Origin: Chloroflexota bacterium
GTDB taxonomy: Bacteria > Chloroflexota > Limnocylindria > P2-11E
DNA length: 13,423 nt
Direction: 5' to 3'
Assembly (NCBI GenBank): GCA_013695575.1
Contig: JACDAF010000039.1
Location: 1 to 13,423, forward strand
The notes below the pieces were generated by a model. It was not told where the DNA came from and did not search any database. It worked only from the letters and a program-made list of their open reading frames with translations. A program made the position numbers and the translations under genes. This document shows positions 7,269 to 13,423 of this stretch, one piece after another; position 1 is the first letter of the stretch, and each line of letters opens with the position of its first letter.

Positions 7269-7815
7269 GTCCCCTCCGTCCATCCCCTCTCGCTGCGCGG
7301 CTGCGCCGGCTCCGCTGGCGTGGGCCCCGCGGCAGGGTGGTGCTCGTCGCTACGCCGAACGTCGCGAGCCTGGCCAGGAGCGGTCGGGACGAGCCCTCCT
7401 CGATGGCGACGAACACCGTGTCGTCGCCCGCGATCGTGCCGACGACGGTCTCGAACGTCCCGGCGTCGACGGCTGCGGCCAGGGTGCTCGCGGTGCCGGG
7501 GAGCGAGCGCAGCACCACGATGTTCCCCGCAGCGGCCGCCTCGACCGGGTAGTCCTCGCAGAACCGGCGCAGCCGGTCGGTCCCGCCGACGGCTGTCGAC
7601 GCCGCGGCCGGCGCAGCGTACGAATGGGTGCCGTCGCGCGCGACCTTCACGAGCCCCAGCTCGACGATGTCGCGCGAGATCGTCGCCTGTGTCGCCGCGA
7701 ACCCGGCGCCCCGCAGCGCCCTGGCGAGATCGGCCTGGGTCGCGAGGCGGCGCGCGGTGACCAGCCGCAGCAATGCGCGCTGCCGGTGCTGCTTGCGGGC
7801 CAGCGCGTCCCTCAC
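7255..7815 (-). CDS. argR: arginine repressor ArgR with a basic C-terminal extension
   Basis: ArgR is a hexameric arginine-responsive regulator that binds ARG boxes at arg promoters. The product is 186 residues. The N-terminal winged helix-turn-helix spans about 10-60, with the recognition helix around AATQATISRDIVELG (40-54). The C-terminal arginine-binding and oligomerisation domain spans about 92-157 and includes GTIAGDDT (126-133), whose aspartates contact arginine in the family. Typical ArgR is about 150-160 residues; here LPRGPRQRSRRSR and similar Arg/Gly-rich sequence adds about 27 residues. The start is a GTG at 7815-7813 that overlaps the argB TGA by four bases (GTGA). The tail-coding region overlaps the start of argG. 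Being inside the operon, it is probably autoregulated through the promoter before argC. Confidence 0.96.
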   Translation of the reverse strand: MRDALARKQHRQRALLRLVTARRLATQADLARALRGAGFAATQATISRDIVELGLVKVARDGTHSYAAPAAASTAVGGTDRLRRFCEDYPVEAAAAGNIVVLRSLPGTASTLAAAVDAGTFETVVGTIAGDDTVFVAIEEGSSRPLLARLATFGVATSTTLPRGPRQRSRRSRAARGDGRRGRGHS

Positions 7816-8606
7816 TCCGCGGCGGCCTCGATGACCGTCCCGGCGCTCCCACCGGCGAGCAGCCGCTCCAGGGCGTCGCCGCCGCTCGCGATGATCGCTG
7901 CGCGGCAGCCCGCGGATGCCGCGAGAAGGCAGGCTTCGACCTTTGGGAGCATCCCGCCTTCGATCGTCCCGTCCTCGACCAGCGCATGCGCCGACGCCCG
8001 ATCGAGTGACGGGATGAGCTTGCCGTCGCGCCCGCGGACCCCGGGCACATCGGTGATGAACGCCAGGAGCCGCGCGCCGATCGAGGCAGCCACCGCACCC
8101 GCGACGCTGTCGGCGTTCACATTGAGGATCTCGCCGGTGCCTGGCTCGAGCGCCGCCGGCGCGATGACCGGCACCCTGCCGCAGTCGATGAGCTCCTCCA
8201 GGAGTGAGCTGTCCACGAGCGTCACCCGACCGACCAGCCCGAGCTCGGAGCCCTCGCGCTCGGCGCGCAGCAGCCCGCCATCGACGCCGGAGATCCCGAC
8301 CGCCGGCACTCCACGCTGCACCAGGGCCGCAACGAGCCGGGAGTTGGCGAGGCCGGCGAGCACCGCGAGCGCGACGTCGCGGGTCGGCTCATCGGTGACC
8401 CGGAGCCCGCGCTCGAACCGTGGCTCGAGGCCGAGCTTCTTCGACCACTCGCCGACGAGCGGGCCCCCGCCATGCGCGACGACGAGCGGCGTCCCCGAAT
8501 CATGAAGAGCGGCGACGATCTCGGCGTCGGTGCCGGCCTGCCCCGCAACCGACCCGCCCACCTTGACGACGACGGTGCTTCGCACGTCACGTCGTGTATT
8601 CGGCAT
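7812..8606 (-). CDS. argB: acetylglutamate kinase
   Basis: ArgB phosphorylates N-acetylglutamate, the second step of the acetylated arginine pathway. The product is 264 residues of the amino-acid kinase fold. It shows KVGGS (15-19), AHGGGP (44-49), RGLRVTD (66-72), NVNADSVAG (162-170), ITDVPGV (184-190) and the late GGMLPKVEA (217-225). The ATG at 8606 overlaps argJ by 20 bases. It is supported by GAGG four bases upstream (8611-8614). A GTG at 8585 would also work but lacks such a site. LysZ, the lysine-pathway paralogue, has similar motifs, but the position between argJ and argR makes ArgB much more likely. Where the kinase is the controlled step, a longer N-terminal helix mediates arginine feedback; the N-terminus here is short, so feedback inhibition is uncertain. 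Confidence 0.95.
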   Translation of the reverse strand: MPNTRRDVRSTVVVKVGGSVAGQAGTDAEIVAALHDSGTPLVVAHGGGPLVGEWSKKLGLEPRFERGLRVTDEPTRDVALAVLAGLANSRLVAALVQRGVPAVGISGVDGGLLRAEREGSELGLVGRVTLVDSSLLEELIDCGRVPVIAPAALEPGTGEILNVNADSVAGAVAASIGARLLAFITDVPGVRGRDGKLIPSLDRASAHALVEDGTIEGGMLPKVEACLLAASAGCRAAIIASGGDALERLLAGGSAGTVIEAAAE

Positions 8607-9774
8607 TGATCCTCACGTACTCGGCCGAGAGATCCGCGCCCCAGGCGACGGCGGTGCCGTTCCCGAGACCGAGATCGAGGGCGATCTCGATGCTGGCTCG
8701 CGAGAAGTGCGCACGGATCGCCGCGCCATCGAATGCCGCCGGCGCGCCCGCGGTGAACACCGCGACGCCGCCGATCGCGATGCTCGCCCGCTCCGACTCG
8801 ACGCGTGCTCCGGACCGTCCCGCGGCCGCGAGGATGCGGCCCCAGTTCGGATCAGCACCGTGAATGGCCGTGCGGACGAGGTTCGAATCGGTGATCTGTC
8901 GCGCCGCCAGCCGCGCGTCCGCGTCGCTTGCGGCACCGCTCACGCGGATCTCGTAGACCTTCGTCACCCCCTCGCCGTCCGCGACGATCGCGAGCGCGAG
9001 CTCGCGGCACACCGCCGACAGCCCCGAGGCGAACGTCACGAGGTCGGTCCCGGCGACGTCGATGCCTGAGGCACCATTGGCGAGCACGAGGACCGTGTCG
9101 TTGGTGCTGGTGTCGCCATCCACGGAGATCGCGTTGAAGGTGCTGTCGACCGCCGAGACCACTGTCCGCGCCAGATCGTCCGCGGCGATGCGCGCGTCGG
9201 TCGTGATGAACGCGAGCAGCGTCGCCATGTCGGGGTGGATCATCCCCGCGCCCTTCGCAATACCGCCAACGCGCACCGCCCCGGAGGGGAGCGTGATCTC
9301 GCGCTCGGCGACCTTCGGCCTCGTGTCCGTCGTCATGATCGCGTGCGACGCCGCGTCCCAGCCCTCCTCGGTGAGCTCGATCCCTGCGACCGCGCGCGCG
9401 ATGCGTTCGGCCGGCAACAGCACGCCGATCACGCCCGTGCTCGCGACCGCGACCTCATCGACCCTGAGGTCGAGCCGTGCGGCGGCTGCGGTCGCCATCG
9501 CCAGCGCGTCGCGGGCGCCCTGCTCGCCGGTGCAGGCGTTCGCGTTCCCGGAATTCGCGACGATCGCGCGGACAGCACCGCGCTCGAGGTGGCGGCGCGT
9601 GAGGAGGCACGGAGCGGCAATGACCTCGTTCCGGGTGAGGACCCCGGCCGAGACGCAGGGCCGGTCCGATGCCACAAGAGCGACGTCGAGACGCTCGTCC
9701 GCGCCGGGCTTCACGCCGGCCGGGGCCGCCCCGGCGGTGAAGCCACGCGCGAACGTGACCCCGCGGCCGCTCAC
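8587..9774 (-). CDS. argJ: glutamate N-acetyltransferase / ornithine acetyltransferase
   Basis: ArgJ recycles the acetyl group from N-acetylornithine to glutamate, and in bifunctional forms also uses acetyl-CoA. It is an Ntn-like enzyme that self-cleaves before a threonine. The product is 395 residues. It shows the N-terminal GFTAGAAPAGVKP (11-23), ANSGNANACTG (73-83), the oxyanion-hole STGVIG (112-117) and the cleavage region KGAGMIHPDMATLLAF (174-189), with nucleophile Thr185. GDTSTND (220-226) and the late HGADPNWGRI (305-314) follow. The GTG start at 9774-9772 overlaps the stop of the PaiB-like gene by four bases (GTGA). With ArgJ present no ArgE deacetylase is needed for a cyclic pathway. 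Whether it is mono- or bifunctional cannot be read from sequence. It overlaps argB by 20 bases. Confidence 0.97.
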   Translation of the reverse strand: MSGRGVTFARGFTAGAAPAGVKPGADERLDVALVASDRPCVSAGVLTRNEVIAAPCLLTRRHLERGAVRAIVANSGNANACTGEQGARDALAMATAAAARLDLRVDEVAVASTGVIGVLLPAERIARAVAGIELTEEGWDAASHAIMTTDTRPKVAEREITLPSGAVRVGGIAKGAGMIHPDMATLLAFITTDARIAADDLARTVVSAVDSTFNAISVDGDTSTNDTVLVLANGASGIDVAGTDLVTFASGLSAVCRELALAIVADGEGVTKVYEIRVSGAASDADARLAARQITDSNLVRTAIHGADPNWGRILAAAGRSGARVESERASIAIGGVAVFTAGAPAAFDGAAIRAHFSRASIEIALDLGLGNGTAVAWGADLSAEYVRINAEYTT

Positions 9775-10400
9775 GAGGACGACAAACGGCGGAGCAGGTG
9801 TGCGCGCGCATCGGCGTCGCGGGGGGCGCCGCGAGCGTCGAGCTGCTCGGCGATCCGCTCGCGGTGCTCGCGCGACTTGTTGCCGCCGAACTTGAACTTC
9901 GCATGCACGTCGATGATCTGGCCGCGAAGGCCGCGGATGCCCGGCAGCAGCGAGGCGTAGCGGCCCTCCTTGGGGTCCACCCGGGCGTGCCCCCCCTCGC
10001 GCTGGAAATGCGCGAGCTGCCGCGTGAGGATGTCCGCCAGCAGATCGGGGGAATCGACGATCTCGAACCGGCAGGTGGCCTGGACGGCCGCGTAGTAGGA
10101 GGTCGGGACGCCTTCCTCCGGCGGGACCGGCGGGTCGGCGTTCCAGCCGGTGGGGATGTAGGTGTACGCATCGAAGGCGGACACGATCCCAACGGGGTTC
10201 TCACGGAGGCGCTCCCATACAGGGTTCGGCCGCGCCAGGTGCAGCGTGATCTCCATCGCGCCGTCGAAGATGAAGTGGGTCGGGACCACGACAGGCACCT
10301 CGTGGTCGCGACCGGACGCGATGAGCTCGCCGAAGTCGTGCGCCGCCAGGAAGGCGCGCCACTCCTCGTCGCGGGCGGCGTCGTGACGCCGGATCAGCAT
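9771..10400 (-). CDS. PaiB-family FMN-binding protein inside the arginine operon
   Basis: This 209-residue protein belongs to the PaiB / FMN-binding negative regulator family, a split-barrel flavin or heme fold named after Bacillus subtilis PaiB. The family segments are VVVPTHFIFDG (37-47), LHLARPNPVW (53-62), YTYIPTGWN (79-87), VPTSYYAAVQ (98-107), GIRGLRGQIIDV (154-165) and KFKFGGNKS (168-176). No DNA-binding domain is visible, so regulation in the family may be indirect. The frame is open to 10433. The ATG at 10400 gives the usual family start and overlaps the argC stop as TGATG. The stop overlaps argJ as GTGA, so the gene is translationally embedded between argC and argJ. In B. subtilis paiB accompanies paiA, a polyamine N-acetyltransferase. 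Its role here is unknown; the link to polyamines is inference. Confidence 0.92.
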   Translation of the reverse strand: MLIRRHDAARDEEWRAFLAAHDFGELIASGRDHEVPVVVPTHFIFDGAMEITLHLARPNPVWERLRENPVGIVSAFDAYTYIPTGWNADPPVPPEEGVPTSYYAAVQATCRFEIVDSPDLLADILTRQLAHFQREGGHARVDPKEGRYASLLPGIRGLRGQIIDVHAKFKFGGNKSREHRERIAEQLDARGAPRDADARAHLLRRLSSS

Positions 10401-11422
10401 CAGGGCCAGAGCGGCAGCCCCTCGAGACCGCACGTCTCGGGGTAGCCGCGCATCGCGTTGAGGTTCTGCACCGCGGATCCAGCCGCACCCTTGACCAGGT
10501 TGTCGAGCGCCGCGAGGGCGACGAGCCGACCGTTCGCCTCATCCACGATCGCGTGCACGAGGCACCAGTTGCTGCCGAGCGCGGCCTTCGTCTGCGGGAA
10601 AGCGCGCGTGAGGCGAACGAACGGCTCGCCCGAGTAGGCATTCTCGTACGCCTCAGCGACCTGCGGGGCGGTGACCCCGTCGCGCAGCGGCGCGTAGCAC
10701 GTCGCGAGCAGGCCGCGCGTCATGGGGATGAGGTGGGGCGTGAACGTGAGTCGCGGCGAGCCGCCACCGATGAAGGCAAGCTCCTGCGCGATCTCGGGAG
10801 TGTGACGGTGCCTCGGCACGCCGTACGCGCGAGCGTTGGAGTCGATGGTGCCGAACAGGTAGGCCTCGTCTACGTTGTGGCCCGCGCCCGATACTCCGGA
10901 CTTCGCGTCGACGATCACGTCATCCCCGATGAGCCCCGCCCGCACCGCGGGTGCGAGCGCCAGCAGCGAAGCCGTCGGATAGCAGCCCGGATTCGCCACG
11001 ACGCGCGCACCGGGCAGCCTCGCGCGCGCGTACTCGGTCAGCCCGTAGACCGCCTCGCCGAGAAGATCCGGCGCCGGATGCGGGGAGCCGTACCAGCGCT
11101 CGTACACGCGGGGATCGCGGAGCCGAAAGTCGCTGCCGACGTCGATGAGCGCCCGCCCCTCGGACACCCAGGCCGGTGCCTGCCTGCCGGCCTCGCCGGC
11201 CGGCAGCGCCGTGATGATGACGTCGGCATCGCCGACATCGCCGCCGACGAGCAGGGTCGGCGGCGCGGCGTGCAGGTGCGGCAGCACGTCCCGGAGCGGC
11301 TCGCCATGATGCGAGCGCGAGACTGCCGCGACCAGATCGACCTCGGGGTGGCGCAACAGGATCCGCGCGAGCTCGCCACCGGCGTAGCCGGTGACCCCGA
11401 CGATCGCGACGCGGGTGCGCAT
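10400..11422 (-). CDS. argC: N-acetyl-gamma-glutamyl-phosphate reductase
   Basis: ArgC reduces N-acetylglutamyl phosphate with NADPH to the semialdehyde. The product is 340 residues from the ATG at 11422. The N-terminal nucleotide-binding loop is GVTGYAGGE (9-17). The substrate segment GSDFRL (96-101) and the active site ANPGCYPTA (143-151, catalytic Cys147) follow. SGVSGAGH (175-182) and RHRHTPEI (204-211, with the catalytic histidine expected near 207) complete the set. The C-terminus has SNWCLVHAIVDEANGRLVALAALDN-type family sequence followed by NLVKGAAGSAVQN. A TTG at 11437 extends the frame by five codons. I prefer the ATG because a CATAAT -10 lies six bases before it, and the longer start would run through that element. 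It is the first gene of the arg operon. Confidence 0.97.
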   Translation of the reverse strand: MRTRVAIVGVTGYAGGELARILLRHPEVDLVAAVSRSHHGEPLRDVLPHLHAAPPTLLVGGDVGDADVIITALPAGEAGRQAPAWVSEGRALIDVGSDFRLRDPRVYERWYGSPHPAPDLLGEAVYGLTEYARARLPGARVVANPGCYPTASLLALAPAVRAGLIGDDVIVDAKSGVSGAGHNVDEAYLFGTIDSNARAYGVPRHRHTPEIAQELAFIGGGSPRLTFTPHLIPMTRGLLATCYAPLRDGVTAPQVAEAYENAYSGEPFVRLTRAFPQTKAALGSNWCLVHAIVDEANGRLVALAALDNLVKGAAGSAVQNLNAMRGYPETCGLEGLPLWP

Positions 11423-11458
11423 CCTAGGATTATGCAACGGCGTGGATATTCATGCAAA
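11423..11458 (-). promoter_or_regulatory. argC promoter with candidate ArgR operator half-sites
   Basis: This is an AT-rich island in an otherwise GC-rich area. Read on the minus strand, TTTGCA (11458-11453) or TTGCAT (11457-11452) stands 18 or 17 bases before CATAAT (11434-11429). Six bases then lead to the argC ATG, which places the expected transcription start on the start codon. The -35 region reads TTTGCATGAATATC and the -10 region GTTGCATAATCC. TGAATA matches the half-site of known ARG boxes. The TTGCAT unit occurs twice, with starts 20 bases apart, about two helical turns. ArgR binding across the core promoter is a reasonable inference because argR is in the operon. Confidence 0.6.
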
Positions 11459-11486
11459 CAGTGCTGACTCCGCTGGAACCTCAGGC

Positions 11487-11499
11487 GGCGCGTGGCGCC
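11487..11499 (-). terminator. weak hairpin just after the GNAT gene stop
   Basis: A GGCGC-N3-GCGCC stem follows the stop codon of the acetyltransferase gene on the minus strand. There is no T-run after it, so it is at most a weak or factor-assisted terminator. Its position before the argC promoter is the main reason to list it. Confidence 0.2.
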
Positions 11500-12512
11500 T
11501 ACAGCGCCTTCTTCAAGCGGATGCTCGGTGGCTCGGGCACATACCCGAGCTTGTGGTTCACCGAGAGCATCGGCGCGTTGTCCTTGTCGTTCGTCGTCCC
11601 GAACAGCTCGACACCACGCGACTTCAGCACGGCGATCGCGCGCAGCTTCATCGCAAGCGCGAGCCCGTGGCCGCGTGCATCCTTACGGACGCCGGTCATG
11701 AAGGTGTAACCGATGCCGGACCCGTTCACGTCGGCGAGCGTGAGACCGACCAGGTCGTCGCCGCGGAGCGCGAAGGTCGTCGCACGCGGCTCGAAGGTCG
11801 GACTGTCGAAGATGAACCGGCTGAGGTCCTCGAGCGACGGTGGTGCGGGGATCTCGGGGGTCGGCACGTCGACCCATGCGGCGCTGTGCAGCTCATGGAT
11901 GCTCCGGCGCAGCTGATCGCCGGATGGCGCTGCCGCGGCGAGCTCCTCGTAGCTCGCGAGCCGGATCCCGGCGCGCTCCGCGATCGCCGCCGGATCCTCG
12001 AACCGCGACGCATCGAAGGTCGCAAGGTCGAGGTACGAGGACTGCCGGCGGTGGAACTCCTTGTACGCGCGCTGCTCCGCGAAGGCGATGCCCTCCTGTT
12101 CATCTCCGCGCACGCCCGCCGTGAGCGAGGGCGCGCCGCTCTTCCGCGCGAACCGTTCGAGCGCTTCGGCCAGGACGGTCCCGATCCCCTTGCGCTTCCA
12201 CGCGTCCTCGAGGCGCACCCAGATGCCCCACGAACCGTCGGGCGGCCGCCACTTCCCGCCATCGCCGGCCCCAGACACACCGACGAGAGCGCCGCCGGAC
12301 TCGAGCACGAGACGGAGCCGGACCTCGCTGGGATCGGCCAAGGACTCCCAGCGTTCGGCATCCGCGACGTCCCGTCGCTCGGCGGGTCGGCTGTAGCGGT
12401 TCAGGAGGGCGACCTCCGCCGCGAGATCCGCCCGCTGGCGCTCGCGCACCGTCACACCGGTGGGAAGGCGCTCGGAGATCCGTCCGATGGTGACCTGCAC
12501 GTCGGGAGGCAT
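11499..12512 (-). CDS. tandem-domain GNAT acetyltransferase
   Basis: This 337-residue protein has two GCN5-related N-acetyltransferase domains. In the N-terminal domain (about 15-155) the acetyl-CoA loop reads WKRKGIGTVLAEALERFAR, with RKGIG at 107-111. In the C-terminal domain (about 180-335) the loop is RKDARGHGLALAMKLRA, with RGHGLA at 280-285. It is followed by the family asparagine pattern NDKDNAPMLSVNHKLGY (308-324). Both loops look competent for acyl-CoA binding. Tandem GNATs of this type include mycothiol-synthase-like proteins, but the substrate cannot be inferred. The frame starts at 12530. I prefer the ATG at 12512 because the upstream codons (including rare CTA) overlap an AT-rich promoter-like hexamer. 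It diverges from ribD and lies 76 bp before argC on the same strand. Confidence 0.85.
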   Translation of the reverse strand: MPPDVQVTIGRISERLPTGVTVRERQRADLAAEVALLNRYSRPAERRDVADAERWESLADPSEVRLRLVLESGGALVGVSGAGDGGKWRPPDGSWGIWVRLEDAWKRKGIGTVLAEALERFARKSGAPSLTAGVRGDEQEGIAFAEQRAYKEFHRRQSSYLDLATFDASRFEDPAAIAERAGIRLASYEELAAAAPSGDQLRRSIHELHSAAWVDVPTPEIPAPPSLEDLSRFIFDSPTFEPRATTFALRGDDLVGLTLADVNGSGIGYTFMTGVRKDARGHGLALAMKLRAIAVLKSRGVELFGTTNDKDNAPMLSVNHKLGYVPEPPSIRLKKAL

Positions 12513-12538
12513 CCGGCGGCAGATTAGCATCGCCGCCG
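12513..12538. promoter_or_regulatory. compact divergent promoter region between the GNAT gene and ribD
   Basis: Only 26 bp separate the two start codons. They contain one AT-rich decamer, AGATTAGCAT (12521-12530). It reads TAGCAT toward ribD, eight bases before its ATG. On the other strand it reads TAATCT, eight bases before the GNAT ATG at 12512. The two -10-like hexamers overlap by two bases, so polymerases could not occupy both at once. No good -35 or Shine-Dalgarno is seen on either side. It is inferred from spacing. Confidence 0.4.
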
Positions 12539-13423
12539 ATGCCGGAAGACCTCACACGGCACATGCGACGCGCGCTACGCGTCGCCGCGAAGGGCGCCGG
12601 CCGCACCAGCCCGAACCCGATGGTCGGCGCGATCGTCGTGCAGGACGGGATCGCCGTCGGCGAGGGCTGGCACCGCGCCGCGGGCGAGCCGCACGCCGAG
12701 GTGGACGCACTACGCGCGGCCGGCGAAGGCGCGAGAGGAGCGACACTGGTCGTGACTCTCGAGCCCTGCTCGCACCGCGGGCGGACCCCGCCGTGCGTCG
12801 ACGCGATCCGCGAAGCGGGCATCACACGTGTCGTCGCCGCGATGCGCGACCCGTTCCCGAAGGTGGACGGGCGAGGCTTTCGCGCGCTCCGCGCCGCGGG
12901 CATCGCGGTCGAGCACGGTCTCCTCGAGGACGAGGCGCGGCGGCTCAACGGAGGCTTCGTGAGCCGCGTCGAGCGGGGGCGTCCCTTCGTCCTCCTGAAG
13001 CTCGCGCTCACCATCGATGGGCACACAGCGGTGCCCGGCCGGCGCTACCTCTCGGGGAAGCGGGCACTCCGGGAGGTCCACCGGCTGCGGGACCGCAGTG
13101 ACGCGGTCCTCGTCGGCGTGGGGACGGTGCTCGCCGACGATCCGAGGCTCACGGTGCGCGAGGTGCGCGGGCGGGATCCCCTGCGGGTCGTGCTCGACAC
13201 CGAGGCGCGTACCCCGCTCGGTGCGCAGATCGTGCGGTCGCGCGATCCGCAGCGGACGATCCTGCTGATCGCGCGCGACGCGGACCAGCGCCGCGGCGCA
13301 CGCCTGCGCGCGGCAGGTGTGCTCGTCGCCACGATCCCACGCGCGGAGGCGGGCCTGGACCTCGCCCGGGCGCTCCGCTGGCTGGCCGAGCAGGGCGTGA
13401 ACACGGTCCTGTCGGAGGGCGGA
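12539..13423 (+). CDS. ribD: bifunctional riboflavin deaminase/reductase, N-terminal 295 residues (cut by window edge)
   Basis: RibD performs the second and third steps of riboflavin synthesis: deamination of the pyrimidine from GTP and reduction of its ribosyl side chain. I translated this frame by hand; it stays open to the window end. The deaminase domain has the usual SPNPMVGAI (24-32), then PHAEVDAL (51-58) and EPCSHRGRTPPC (75-86). Zinc ligands are His52, Cys77 and Cys86, with catalytic Glu54. The reductase domain starts near residue 149, with KLALTIDG (154-161) and, further on, DAVLVGVGTVLADDPRLTVR. The visible part ends at VLSEGG, the usual late glycine motif, so about 60-70 residues are missing. 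It is the only plus-strand gene here. The ATG at 12539 fits the family start, with TAGCAT eight bases upstream. Other rib genes may follow outside the window. Confidence 0.97.
   Translation, partial: MPEDLTRHMRRALRVAAKGAGRTSPNPMVGAIVVQDGIAVGEGWHRAAGEPHAEVDALRAAGEGARGATLVVTLEPCSHRGRTPPCVDAIREAGITRVVAAMRDPFPKVDGRGFRALRAAGIAVEHGLLEDEARRLNGGFVSRVERGRPFVLLKLALTIDGHTAVPGRRYLSGKRALREVHRLRDRSDAVLVGVGTVLADDPRLTVREVRGRDPLRVVLDTEARTPLGAQIVRSRDPQRTILLIARDADQRRGARLRAAGVLVATIPRAEAGLDLARALRWLAEQGVNTVLSEGG

Noticed and set aside
6057..7760. Long open frame on the plus strand (567 codons) opposite argG and argR
   Set aside because: Composition is low-complexity (Arg, Asp, Ala, Pro) with no recognisable family. 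The opposite strand encodes clear ArgG and ArgR.
7812..8606. Assignment of argB as LysZ (LysW-pathway kinase)
   Set aside because: Kinase motifs are shared, but no lysW, lysX or lysY is present, and argJ and argR are immediate neighbours.
1..13423. CRISPR arrays, tRNA or rRNA genes, insertion sequences and phage genes
   Set aside because: I saw no regularly spaced repeats, cloverleaf with the conserved T-loop, transposase or integrase motif, or phage structural protein on either strand.

Overview
The window is very GC-rich bacterial chromosome, almost wall-to-wall coding. Every gene but the last is on the minus strand, and GTG starts are common. Several transcription units seem to begin without a Shine-Dalgarno leader. 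There are no mobile-element genes, tRNAs, rRNAs or CRISPR repeats. GC content, dense overlapping genes and leaderless-looking starts would suit a high-GC Chloroflexota-type lineage (Limnocylindria or Dormibacterota style) or an actinobacterial one. The sequence alone does not decide this.

Layout, read in the direction of minus-strand transcription from right to left. At the far right ribD (plus strand, cut by the window edge) diverges from a two-domain GNAT acetyltransferase across only 26 bp. A 76-bp gap with a recognisable promoter precedes a seven-gene arginine operon: argC, a PaiB-family FMN-binding protein, argJ, argB, argR, argG and argH. Its genes overlap by 1 to about 20 bases. A small membrane protein of unknown function follows 84 bp after argH. 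A 142-bp gap then holds a long inverted repeat and a promoter-like element. The last unit is a gamma-glutamyltransferase-family hydrolase, a class B penicillin-binding protein with a MecA-type N-terminal domain, and the start of an ion-channel-like gene that runs off the left edge. Successive genes in this unit overlap by 17 and 4 bases.

Function: ArgJ, ArgB and ArgC supply the acetylated steps from glutamate. ArgG and ArgH convert citrulline to arginine. ArgR is the probable feedback repressor, acting at the promoter before argC. ArgD and ArgF, needed to complete the route, are absent from the window. PaiB in the middle of the operon, with a GNAT enzyme directly upstream, is the most unusual part of this block and may tie arginine flux to polyamine or acyl-amine metabolism. 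The GGT, PBP and channel unit points to the cell envelope.

No wholly new multi-gene system is proven. The best leads are the paiB insertion, the leaderless promoter with ArgR half-sites, the long inverted repeat at 3958-4076, the basic C-terminal tails of ArgR and ArgG, and the altered filter of the channel-like protein.
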